Assembly (NCBI GenBank): GCA_033032865.1
Contig: JAWHQI010000065.1
Location: 4,526,001 to 4,590,000, forward strand
DNA length: 64,000 nt
Direction: 5' to 3'
Origin: Dactylorhiza incarnata
Taxonomy: Eukaryota; Streptophyta; Magnoliopsida; Asparagales; Orchidaceae
Positions 23,899-33,778 of the stretch are shown in pieces. The notes below the pieces were generated by a model, which did no database searches, was not told where the DNA came from, and saw nothing but the letters and a program-made list of their open reading frames with translations. Each line of letters opens with the position of its first letter. Position 1 is the stretch's first letter. Position numbers and translations under genes: made by a program.

Positions 23899-24591
23899 TG
23901 TTGAAACTGACAACCGGTCTCTTGTGGAGTTCAGGGTCCCCAAAAGAGGGGGTGACCTCACACCTACTTCTCTCAAGGGAGAGCGCTAGGCCGAAGACTT
24001 AGGAAACTAGGAACGAGACCAAGGGCTCAACGAGGAGGTCCCACCACACACCTAGAAGATCTTAGAGCGCTTCCCCTCCCAAGCCAATGCTGAGCTTGGG
24101 TCACCTTTGGAGGCTCTCTTCCCCCACCAAAGAAACCTAGGGAGAGAGTAGCCAAGAGAGAGGGATCTGCCTACAAAGGTGCCCCCTTGGTCCTATTTAT
24201 AGATTTCAGAACTTGGTCTGGCAATAGCCAGATTCTGGCCCACGAGATTATGAAAATACCCCCAGGTTTGGCCTGCCAACAACCAAATCCCTCTATTCTG
24301 AGGCGCTAAACGTAGACTGCCCCCTCTTCTCGGGGCTGGGCGAGTGGGAAGCCGCACGCCTCCACCACTCCCCGCCTAAGGGGCTGGGCGAGAGGGAGGC
24401 CGCCCGCCTCCCGCACTCGCCCGCCTAAGGGGTTGGGTGAGTGGGAGGCCGCCCGCCTCCACCACTCACCCGCCTAAGGGGTTGGGCGAGTGGGAGGCCA
24501 CCCGCCTCCCCCACTCGCCCGCCTAAGGGGCTGGGCGAGTGGGAGGCCGCCCACCTCCACCACTCACAATACATCTAAGCTTGGTTCTACA
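23899..24591 (-). mobile_element. X2: short relative of solo LTR X1
   Basis: It begins TGTTGAAACTGACAAC like X1, shares the TATAAATA box (24201-24194, minus) and the flanking CCTCCCAAGCC text, and has about five 49-bp hairpin units (24334-24566). The right end is probably GGTTCTACA at 24591, parallel to GGTTGTACA in X1, with flanks AATAT and CATAT matching at 4 of 5 bases. An end nearer 24566 is possible. Confidence 0.6.
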
Positions 24592-24700
24592 CATATATTT
24601 AAAGTGCTAAGCTTGGTTCAAGGTGCACTGCCCCAGGCTTTGATAAATCTATTTAAAGTGCATCAATTGTACTTAAACATATGTGTAGAACTAAGCTTAG
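24575..24700. repeat. 22-bp inverted repeat at the X2/F junction
   Basis: Arms 24575-24596 and 24679-24700 are reverse complements with one mismatch; each contains CTAAGCTT and TAGAACC/T. The spacer is 82 bp. This may be a rearrangement scar at the junction rather than a functional site. Confidence 0.7.
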
Positions 24701-24973
24701 CATGCCTCTAAGTATGAGTAAATGTATTGTGATTGATAATGATACTTTTACACTCACTTATGTTTGGTAATGTACATGTGTGTTTAAATCTAAAATGCTT
24801 GCTTGTGTATTGTAATTGTACAATGAATTAAAATTTGCATAAGTTTATTATCTACACTACATTTGAATTTCACTTACAAATTAAGAAAAGTGGTTTTTTA
24901 AAAAAAATTGTTGGGTTTGCCAAACAAGTGCATTCGGAGAATGTTGTCTCACAAAAGTGAACAAAAAATAGAC

Positions 24974-26303
24974 TGTTGGGGAAATGATTTATCTTAACCC
25001 CTAGAATTAAGAAGAATATAAATTCTAAGTATGAAAAATTAGGCTAAATATGCGTCAAATAGTATTCGATGCAACGTCGAAATATAGTCGACGTTTCTCT
25101 CAGAATGAGTCGAAGTAACTCTTAGAAGAACTCGACGTAATCATAGTCGACGTACCTCTGACTTCTAGTCGACGCATTTGATAGAGTCGACGCACCTTCC
25201 TTATTCTCCTCTCGACGTCCATCCAGGATGAATTCGACGCTTACGTCGAATAGTAATCGACGCACGTCGATATCTATAAGAAATTCAAAAACACGCCAGA
25301 TCTCTTTCCTTCTTTCTGTAGATCTGATTTTTATGGAATGATATTATTCTTTTATAGCCGTTCTGAATCAGCCTTTTCTTCTATTTGATTCTTGGCTAAT
25401 TTGATTAAGACTATTATGGATATTATTTGAAATCAGAATGAATTCATTTCCTTCTACAGAAATATTGATTATGGAAACTCTTATCTCTTTCTAATTCTCT
25501 GTCTGTTAATTGATTATTCTCCTTTAGCAATATATTTTAAACATAGCTATAAATAAGAAGGAGGTCGACAGAGAATGACAAGAAGTGATTCACCATGTTC
25601 ATTTTGAAAAAGAGGAAGAGCTCCCAAGTGAAAAGAGAGACAATTGAGAAATAGTTTTGCAGCAAAGATCAAGCTTTCTTCTCCTCATTCTAAAGTCATA
25701 CTGCTGCAAACTCTGATAGCTCTCACTAAAAGAGAGAAAAGGCCTACAATCTCCTTCTCACTATAGAAGAGAGATTTCATTCACTACTTCTTGTGCTTCT
25801 AATCTTCTTGCTAGGAAGAAGATTCTTTCTTGTTTCAAATACTTCTTCTTCTCTTTCTAAATTTCATTCTCAAATATTGTAAAAGAGTTTTTTTTAGAAT
25901 CTCTCTTCAAAAAATTCAGTTGTACTGGTTCTAAGAGTCTCCTTTTCAAAAGACTCAGGCTGGTTCTAAGAGTCTCCTTATCAAAAGACTCAGGCTGGTT
26001 CTAAGAGTCTCCTTGTCAAAAGACTCGGTACAAGATAGTGAATTCCTACCAAAGGGGGTAGAAGAGTGGACTACCCAAAGTTTGGGGAACCACTATATTT
26101 CCTTGTGTTGTGCTGTGATTTTCTTCTAATTATTTTTCTTCTGTACTTGCTTAATTCTTGTTGGTGTGTGGGAAGTTTAAATCTGTGATTATTACACACA
26201 CTCACATATATATATATAATTGCACAAAGTATTTTTAATCTCTATTCACCCCCCCCCCCCCCCCCCTCTAGAGAATTCTAGTGAGGTTAACTGTGCACTT
26301 TCA
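24974..26303 (+). repeat. 5' LTR of element D (1,330 bp)
   Basis: It starts TGTTGGGGAAATG and ends GTGCACTTTCA. U3 carries TCGACG/CGTCGA motifs (25068-25270). A TATAAATA box lies at 25548-25555. U5 has three 34-bp repeats (25925-26035) and the conserved hairpin. A run of 18 C (26249-26266) precedes TCTAGAGAATTC. Confidence 0.95.
26065..26094 (+). other. Conserved U5 hairpin, D version
   Basis: Outer arms AGTGG (26065-26069) and CCACT (26090-26094); inner arms CCCAA and TTGGG. The identical structure is at 29651-29680 in the 3' LTR. In element A (2034-2005, minus) it has one altered base in the inner arm. Confidence 0.65.
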
Positions 26304-26305
26304 AT

Positions 26306-26317
26306 TGGTATCAGAGC
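26306..26317 (+). other. Primer binding site of element D
   Basis: TGGTATCAGAGC, complementary to initiator-Met tRNA, two bases after the LTR end. Confidence 0.95.
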
Positions 26318-26396
26318 TAGGTTAATCTAAAAAGGTTTACCCCTTGATCAAACAAATCCTACCTCTTATATATATTTTTCTTCTAAACTATCTTTT

Positions 26397-27509
26397 ATGG
26401 CACAAATCAAAGATTATGCTTCCACCAGACCACCAATGTGCAATCTTGAAAAGTTTGCAGTTTGGAAAACAAGAATTAGGATTTATATGAACTCTATTGA
26501 TGAAGAACTATTTAATGTTATTTTGACAGGTCCTCCCAAGCCTTATAGAAGAGACTCAAGTGGTGAAGTGACTCAAACACTTGTCCTAAAGGCTGAGTGG
26601 ACAGTTGAAGAGAAAAAGGCAGGAACATGGGATGCAAAAGCTGTAAACATTCTTGTCTCGACCCTCTCAGATGAAATCTTTCAAAAGGTTGTTGACTGTG
26701 AATCAGCCAAAGAAATCTGGGAGGCTCTCATAAAGATGGTAGAAGGAAGTGCTGATGAAAGAAAAGATAGGAAGACTCTATTAATCTCCCAATATGAGAA
26801 TTTCCAAAAGAAGAATGAAGAAAGCATCTCTGAGATGTATGACAGATTCAGTCTAATCATCAACCAATTAAGGAACTTGGATAAAGAGATCTCTCTCACA
26901 GAAATCAATGACAAATTACTGATGAGTCTCCCAAGTTCATGGGACTCAAGAATATGGGCAATAAGAGATACAAGAGGACAAAGGGAAATTTCAACAGATG
27001 CTCTCTTAAGAAAACTCAAATCCTATGAGCAACTACTGAAAACAAGAGAAGAGAAGAAAAGAAGAGAAAACACTCCAACCTCTTCAAAAGACAGGAACAT
27101 TGCATTAAAAGCAACAGAAGAAAGAACCTCTATCACTGAAGAAGAACTATTCAGTTTCATGGCCAGAAAATTCAAGAAATGGGCCAGGACAGATGGATCT
27201 AGAAGGAGAGAGTCAAAACCAAGGTATGACAAAACTCCCACAAAAGAAATTGTGTGTTATTCTTGCAGGAAACCTGGACATATTGCCCCGGAATGTCCAG
27301 AAAATGCTGAGACAAAGAAAGATCTGAAAAAGAAAGATCTCAAGAAAAAGGGGAAGAAGAAAGAAAGAGGCTTTATTGCAGAAGCCTGGAGTGAAACAGA
27401 CTCTGAGGACAGCTCTGTTGGAACATGGTCTTCCGCATCTCCTATGTTTGAGAATAACAAATCCTATGTTTATTTGATCTTGTGTGTTCAAGTGTGCAGG
27501 TTAACATAG
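26397..27509 (+). CDS. Gag of element D, intact, with a foreign C-terminal tail
   Basis: A 370-residue copia-type gag (DUF4219/UBN2). The start lies about 80 bases after the primer site, as in element A. Residues 1-60 have the DUF4219-like pattern (CNLEKFAVWKTRI), and about 60-200 form the UBN2-like helical capsid domain. Residues about 287-300 form the CCHC knuckle CYSCRKPGHIAPEC, followed by lysine repeats. The protein would form the particle and bind RNA. From 27418 (residue 341) the frame leaves gag and reads into an inserted group T LTR start, adding about 30 unrelated residues before the stop. The rest of the linker and all of pol are gone. It is the only full-length open gag in the window. 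Confidence 0.88.
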   Translation: MAQIKDYASTRPPMCNLEKFAVWKTRIRIYMNSIDEELFNVILTGPPKPYRRDSSGEVTQTLVLKAEWTVEEKKAGTWDAKAVNILVSTLSDEIFQKVVDCESAKEIWEALIKMVEGSADERKDRKTLLISQYENFQKKNEESISEMYDRFSLIINQLRNLDKEISLTEINDKLLMSLPSSWDSRIWAIRDTRGQREISTDALLRKLKSYEQLLKTREEKKRRENTPTSSKDRNIALKATEERTSITEEELFSFMARKFKKWARTDGSRRRESKPRYDKTPTKEIVCYSCRKPGHIAPECPENAETKKDLKKKDLKKKGKKKERGFIAEAWSETDSEDSSVGTWSSASPMFENNKSYVYLILCVQVCRLT

Positions 27510-27962
27510 TCCATATGACTCAAGGAGTACTCATGATGACTGCCCCCAAAATTGAAGCCAAAATTCGAAAAGACTTACTAGCGCCGGCGGTAGCGATAGT
27601 GCCCGGCGCTAGCGATGATTAGCGCAATTCCAGCAGTGTTTTTAGAAAGAGATAGCGCCCGGCGGTAGCTACTAGCATTGGTGGTAGCATGGCGCACAAG
27701 AGGCATAGAGAAAAATGTTGCCGCGGATTGAAGATCCTGCCGCGCAAAACATTTCCTAATCCGGGCTAGCACCGGCGGTAGCGTGAAGGCTATAAATTGG
27801 ATGCTTTGGCTCCGTCTTCTTCATCCTCCTACAATCCCAAACTCCAGAGCTTCGTGCCACAGCAGAGAGAGGAAGATTCAGAGTGATACTCCACAAATCC
27901 ATGAAGGCTTAAGGAGATCCGTGGAGAAGATTTCAACACGCTTCATCATCGTGACGAAAGAC
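27418..27962 (+). repeat. Captured 5' part of a group T LTR inside element D
   Basis: It starts exactly at an LTR terminus (TGTTGGAACATGG) and follows the B LTR from 8071 through a TATAAATT box (about 27791-27798) and the downstream CCAGAGCTTCGTGCC block, then stops abruptly after GACGAAAGACC. U3 carries GCGCCGGCGGTAGCG motifs. The left edge is a normal insertion edge; the right edge is a deletion joint that removed the rest of the LTR, its element and D's pol. Confidence 0.9.
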
Positions 27963-28387
27963 CTCCCTCTCACAAAACCCCTCATTCTTCAAAATTTGAC
28001 AGTTTAGCTCTACTCAAGACCATTGGGAATGAAGTTGTACCAGAGCTACAGACTGAAGAGCAGATATCAAATGTACTGATTATAGCAAGAGAAGCTGCAC
28101 AACAAGTGGATCTACTGCAAGGGGAGGCTAGTAGAGCAGAGAATGAAGCTGAAGAGGAAGCTGAAGCTCAGGGGGAGCCAGATGTTGTTATACCTGAAAA
28201 TGGAGATAAGAAAGAAACTGAAAAAGAAGTAGAAGGCTCAAAAGAAGTTCCATCCCAGGGGGAGCAACCTGCTGTAACTCAGGGGGAGTTGAGTGAACTA
28301 CCTGCTACTGAGAAAGGGCAACCCACCTCTCCAAAAACAGTAATATTCACTAGGAAAAGAAAAACTCCTCCTACCCCTCCTGAATGA
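27963..28387 (+). pseudogene. C-terminal part of the element D accessory ORF
   Basis: The frame is open from the deletion joint at 27963 to a stop at 28385-28387, about 140 codons. A leucine-rich start is followed by a long Glu/Lys-rich segment and a basic RKRK end. Four purine tracts of the form CARGGGGAG (28118, 28169, 28256, 28280) lie in frame and each encodes Gln-Gly-Glu. It occupies the same place as the N ORF (between pol and 3' LTR) with a similar acidic-then-basic character, but I see no clear alignment. No ATG begins this frame, so translation would need a GTG at 28106 or an upstream fusion. Function unknown. Confidence 0.6.
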
Positions 28388-28557
28388 TGTGTTGAACAAT
28401 ATTTTTTTTTCTTGCTTAAATCATGAAGACTGTTTATATGATTTCTCCCTTCTCCTGATTACTTGGCATATTTCTTTTCTATATAAATGCTTTGCTTTGT
28501 TGATTAAAAGCTGATACAATTTCCCTCTATAAAGGGTTAAGACAAATAGGGGGAGAT
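28388..28557 (+). other. 3' spacer and polypurine tract of element D
   Basis: Short AT-rich spacer ending in ATAGGGGGAGAT (28547-28557), directly before the LTR. This is the plus-strand primer. Confidence 0.9.
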
Positions 28558-29887
28558 TGTTGGGGAAATGATTTATCTTAACCCCTAGAATTAAGAAGAA
28601 TATAAATTCTAAGTATGAAAAATTTGGCTAAGTAAATATGCATCAAATAGTATTCGACGCAACGTTGAAATATAGTCGACATTTCTCTCAGAATGAGTCG
28701 AAGTAACTCTTAGAAGAACTCGACGTAATCATAGTCGACGTACCTCTGACTTCTAGTCGACGCATTTGATGGAGTCGACGCACCTTCCTTATTCTCCTCT
28801 CGACGTCCAGCCAGGATGAATTCGACGCTTACGTCGAATAATAATCGACGCACGTCGATATCTATAAGAAATTCAAAAACACGCCAGATCTCTTTCCTTC
28901 TTTCTGTAGATCTGATTTTTATGGAATGATATTATTCTTTTATAGCCTTTCTGAATCAGCCTTTCCTTCTATTTGATTCTTGGCTAATTTGATTAAGACT
29001 ATTATGGATATTATTTGAAATCAGAATGAATTCATTTCCTTCTACAGAAATATTGATTATGGAAACTCTTATCTCTTTCTAATTCTCTGTCTGTTAATTG
29101 ATTATTCTCCTTTAGCAATATATTTTAAACATAGCTATAAATAAGAAGGAGGTCGACAGAGAATGACAAGAAGTGATTCACCATGTTCATTTTGAAAAAG
29201 AGGAAGAGCTCCCAAGTGAAAAGAGAGACAATTGAGAAATAGTTTTGCAGCAAAGATCAAGCTTTCTTCTCCTCATTCTAAAGTCATACTGCTGCAAACT
29301 CTGATAGCTCTCACTAAAAGAGAGAAAAGGCCTACAATCTCCTTCTCACTATAGAAGAGAGATTTCATTCACTACTTCTTGTGCTTCTAATCTTCTTGCT
29401 AGGAAGAAGATTCTTTCTTGTTTCAAATACTTCTTCTTCTCTTTCTAAATTTCATTCTCAAATATTGTAAAAGAGTTTTTTAGAATCTCTCTTCAAAAAA
29501 TTCAGTTGTACTAGTTCTAAGAGTCTCCTTTTCAAAAGACTCAGGCTAGTTCTAAGAGTCTCCTTATCAAAAGACTCAGGCTGGTTCTAAGAGTCTCCTT
29601 GTCAAAAGACTCGGTACAAGATAGTGAATTCCTACCAAAGGGGGTAGAAGAGTGGACTACCCAAAGTTTGGGGAACCACTATATTTCCTTGTGTTGTGTT
29701 GTGATTTTCTTCTAGTTATTTTTCTTCTGTACTTGCTTAATTCTTGTTGGTGTGTGGGAAGTTTAAATCTTTGATTATTACACACATATATATATAATTG
29801 CACAAAGTATTTTTAATCTCTATTCACCCCCCCCCCCCCCCCCCCCCCCCTCTAGAGAATTCTAGTGAGGTTAACTGTGCACTTTCA
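28558..29887 (+). repeat. 3' LTR of element D (1,330 bp)
   Basis: Same length and structure as the 5' LTR, with TATAAATA at 29136-29143. The C run is 24 bases (29827-29850) against 18 in the 5' copy. Small differences include a TAAG insertion near 28631 and a shorter T run near 29477. Confidence 0.95.
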
Positions 29888-30847
29888 TAGACAAATATAA
29901 CTCCACCAAGCACTACTTGAACCTCCCGATAAGTCTTCATAAGCATTGTGAAGTTGAGCACCTTGGAAAGAATAGTAAAGTGTCTTGTGCAAACCTTGGT
30001 TATTACACCACTTTATTAAAAATTATGTGCATTAAAAGTGTCTGAAAGTAATATACTTGTGTTTTATTGTGCACTTTACTCTACATATATCTTGTATTTT
30101 GTGATTTAAATCATTTGTTAACATTGCTCAAAATACACTTATGTGCACTTTATTATCTTTCATAACACTTTTTCTCATGAGTATTGGACTCTAATGTTTT
30201 ATCTATACTACCCTTTATATAAGAAATGCACTAGATAACCTAGCATGATCTCTACAATATTTGGTATCTCTTAAACTTGAAATTAAGTAACATTGTAGTA
30301 TAATTTTTTTGATATGTTCATTTCATGCTTGGTATCTTTATGAAAAACTTTGAGATTTCAAAAAGGTTAAAACATCTTTCAATTTTGAACTTAAACTCAT
30401 ATTTTTACTTGTGCTTTTCATGCTTATAAAAAGATGTTTCTTATAATTTTTCGCTTGCTTACAACTCTTATCTTTCATTTGAAATCTCTTATATATACTA
30501 TGCTTAAACTCTTTATCATTATCTATATTATAAAAGATCGATCATGCGTTATCTTGCCTCCTTACTACCCTCACCCCACCTTCTTTTGATAATACCAAAA
30601 GGGGGAGATTAATTGAAGAAATCTAGAGGAGAAATCTAGAAGATTAAGGGGAGACTAATTCTTGTAATTTAGGGGGAGTAAAACATATATTGCATTTATG
30701 TAGGGGGAGCATTAAGATAGGGGGAGTATGCACTATTCTCACGCTTTTCATATACTATAGTTGCACTATTATCATGCTTATCATATACTATAAACACTAT
30801 TGTTAATTTCTTGCTAAGAGGATTTGTTACTATCAAAAGGGAGAGAT
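29888..30847 (+). other. Post-pol spacer of element F
   Basis: Non-coding. It holds one 61-bp box (29906-29966), text parallel to B 6690-7100 and 7790-8060, and AGGGGGAG-type tracts at about 30600, 30670, 30702 and 30719. The tract next to the LTR has decayed to AAAGGGAGAGAT. Confidence 0.8.
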
Positions 30848-31969
30848 TGTTGGACATGTGTGTCGCATCCCTTTATTTGAGAATAACAAATCCCATGTTG
30901 TATTTGATCTTGCTTGTCGTGTGTTTATAATGTGCAGGAACTTTAGGTGCAATACTCCACAGGTAGAAAGCAGCTTGGAACCAACAAATTGAACTTCAGC
31001 ACTACCGCCAGCGCTAGGGGTTACCGCAGGCGCTAGCGCTACCGCCTGGCGCTAGCTCAAGTTCGTGCACAACGCCACGCCGCCGATGGTTGCGCAATCG
31101 CTCTACACGAACGCTACCGCAGGCGCTAGCGAGAAGTTCTATAAATTGGAGCTTTCTTTCTCGTTTTGGCTAATCCATCTCAGAGAGATTGCTTGCCATA
31201 ATTCTATTGCTGATATGCTGCCGAAGATGGATCTCCCACAAAAAGCTTAAGGATAATTCTGGAGGAGGACTACATCACGCTACATCCGACGGACGATCGC
31301 TTCGACCTCGCTCATATTACAGCGATCCTTCATCTCCAACTTTAGAAGATCTCATATATGGAGTTTTTATTATTATCTTTACTTTCATTCCATATATTTT
31401 TGTAACCGTTTAGAGAATTCGCCTTGTGTTGGCGACTAGGTCCTTGCGCGGCTTAAGGGGTAATTCACCGCGTGAGTTGGCGACTGGGTCTAGGAGATTA
31501 GATCTAGGGGGTGCTCGGGGCCATATCCGGGGAAGGATTAGCTAAAGCCAACCGGTTTGTGGGGATACAAGTCGGTATAGAAAAGGAAAAATCACTTTCA
31601 TTTGTTGGCCTCCGATTTCTAGCGATATTGAAATCAAATTTATGTAAACACCTTTTTATATAAATACAATCATGTCTCTATTTGTGTTTACTTGATTTCT
31701 CTCTTTTGGCATAATCTTTAAAATATTGGTTACTAAGCTTTCAATTCTAATTACTTTATCTAAATTGTTTTTTTCAATCTCTTTCATCAATATTACAATT
31801 TAGTATTTGCTTCTAAACTTGGATATTATGATATTCTCTTAATTTACCTAAATTGTTATTTTGCCTTCTCCTATTATAAAACAATTTAGTAATTTTCATA
31901 AAATTATAAAAAGAATTTTATTCCCTTATTCACCCCCCCCCCCCTCTAAGGGCGCCTATCGATCCAACA
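30848..31969 (+). repeat. 3' LTR of element F (1,122 bp, group T)
   Basis: It begins TGTTGGACATGTG and ends GATCCAACA. A TATAAATT box lies at 31140-31147 after a GGCGCTAGC-rich stretch (30990-31130). U5 has the twice-repeated GTTGGCGACT phrase (31430 and 31477) and a C tract at 31932-31944. Reading frames at 31065-31413 are chance. Confidence 0.9.
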
Positions 31970-32989
31970 GAAGGGGGGTTTCACTCCTCTCACTCCTCTG
32001 AAGGTGTTAAAAGGTTCAATTGGAGGCAAGAGGGGGGTTTCACTTGGTGGCCATTAATGGCCCATGATGAAGAATTTCGGTTTCTTGTAGGGGAGGTGAA
32101 TTGGGCATCAATGTGACCGGGAGAAGGTTGGAAACCCTCATATCCCCAAGACGAGATGAATGGGGCCATTAATGGGGGAGATTGGAGGTTTCTTCTTCCT
32201 CCCCATTAATCAACCCTCTTTCTCTCTCTTTCCCATTTGGTGCTTTCTCTCTCCTAGCCGACTCCTTTGAATTTGAATGGCAATTTCAGTAATTAGAAAG
32301 CCCACTAGGTGGTGTACCACCTTAATGGAGTCTAGCCCAAGTGGATTGGGCTTGATTAGGTCAACATAGGTCATTTTGACCTAAATTTGAGGTAGAGTTG
32401 ACTTTGGTCAATTTGACAATTTGGGTTGCCCCCAATGGGTGGCTAGTCACCCATTGGCCTCCCTCAAGGGTTAAGAAGGTCTAGGTAGGGTCAATTTGGC
32501 AAGGTGAGGGTCAATTGACCCTTAATAGGCCACTTTGACCAAAATAGGGCTAGGTTGACTTTGGTAAAATTGGCCAAATTGGAGCCATGATGGGGATTTT
32601 TGGTCAATTGGGTCCTTAATATCCTTATAAGGGTATGGGTAAGGTAAATTTGGCATGGTGGAGGCCAATTGGTCCTAATTAAGCTACTTTGGCCAATTTA
32701 GGGTTAGGGTTGACTTTGGTCAAATTGGCCTCTTTAGTTGACCCTAATGGGCCCTTGGTGCTCCAAAGGACCCCTAATGGGCTACGGATGCTATTGTGGG
32801 GTCAAGGGGTCAAGGTGAGGCCCTAAATTCCAACCCTAGGCTTGGTGTCTGAAAATTGCTACTTGCAGACCACTTGGGTTTTCTCCTTCTTACCGAAGTT
32901 CACATGATCTTAAGCTCTTCCTATGGTTTTGTCATGACCTAGTCTTGACAAAACCAACTTAGGGGTCTAGTTGTTTGGGGGATGTTACA
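31970..32989 (-). repeat. 3' LTR remnant of gypsy element I
   Basis: On the minus strand it starts TGTAACATCCCCC at 32989 and is cut by element F at 31970. It is rich in GTTGACTTTGGTCAA phrases, a low-complexity vocabulary also found at 62298-62800. The final parts of the two LTRs next to TGTAACATCCC are not alike. No coding. Confidence 0.75.
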
Positions 32990-33087
32990 AATCCAAATTC
33001 ACAAAAATAAAATTTTCGTCCCCGAAATTTAGGTTAGGCATGTGGGGTTCCAACAGCAAGTGGTTTAATGTAACATCCCAAGAATTA

Positions 33088-33556
33088 AGTTATACCTGTC
33101 GTAAAGAGCTCTGGTTACTTTTGCTGCATCAACTCCAGTGGCTCCCATGTGTGCTCCTCCTGTCCATGATTCCTCCACAGGACTTTGACCAACGGAACCT
33201 TCTTGCGTCGTAGGACTCGCATCTCTGTGTCGTCTATCCGGACCGTCTCTAGGTTAACTGACCGATCAGTAGCTACCGGACCCTCTGTAGTAGATATTTA
33301 TTGCTCTGGCTGTAGTAGAGCCCTCCTGAGTGAGGAGACGTGGAAGACGTCGTGCAATCCCACTAACTGTGGAGGTAGCTCCAGTCTGTAAGCCAAGGGG
33401 CCAATCCGCTCCAGGATCCTATAGGGCCCCATATATCTCGGACTGAGCTTCTTCCGCCCGCGTACCCGCAAGACTCCACGCATCGGACGTATCTTCAAGA
33501 ATACCCGATCTCCCACCTAGAACTCTACCAAACGATGATGTGCATCGTAATACTTG
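33088..33556 (-). pseudogene. Element I integrase C-terminus (GPY/F) and chromodomain
   Basis: From the E insertion at 33556 the frame reads YYDAHHR, then a TAG at 33519-33517, then VGDRVFLKIRP. Next comes the GPY/F module (MGPYRILERIGPLAYRLELP and FHVSSLRRA, 33445-33310). After a TAA near 33299 the frame continues to a chromodomain (LRRKKVPLVKVLW, HTWEP, around 33215-33105). Chromodomains of this type steer gypsy integration to heterochromatin. The upstream half of integrase is at 43749-44412. The TAG is shared with element J. Confidence 0.85.
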
Positions 33557-33778
33557 TGTTGGGAATATTACCCTCAATGTTCCCTTGATTTGAAGAGGCA
33601 TCACTTCCAATACTAAGTACATATTATATTTGATAAAGCTTTGTTTTTGTCAGTTAAACGGGCTTAGGTGACTCAAGAGAAAGGGTTAATCAAGACCTAA
33701 GGTTAGGAGAAATCTTCTCCTAAGTTGATGAAGAAGTTGTCTCAGCTGATAAGTTTGTCAAACGCTGAGAATCAGCGT

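Larger units (their letters stand above)
24974..29887 (+). mobile_element. Element D: complete chimeric non-autonomous Sirevirus-like element
   Basis: Two full 1,330-bp LTRs are flanked by a perfect TAGAC duplication (24969-24973 and 29888-29892). Inside are a primer site, an intact gag, a 545-bp piece of a foreign group T LTR, the C-terminal part of an accessory ORF, and a polypurine tract. All of pol is absent. By eye the LTRs differ at roughly 15-20 positions plus small indels, so the insertion is recent. To move it would need pol supplied by another element. Confidence 0.92.
24592..31969 (+). mobile_element. Element F: pol-less group T element, 3' part, split by D
   Basis: Only the post-pol spacer (24592-24973 and 29888-30847) and the 3' LTR (30848-31969) remain. 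The left part matches the B spacer from about 5590 (AAGCTTAGCATGCCTCTAAG), and the break made by element D is clean with TAGAC on both sides. F lies within the LTR of gypsy element I. No gag or pol is left. Confidence 0.75.
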
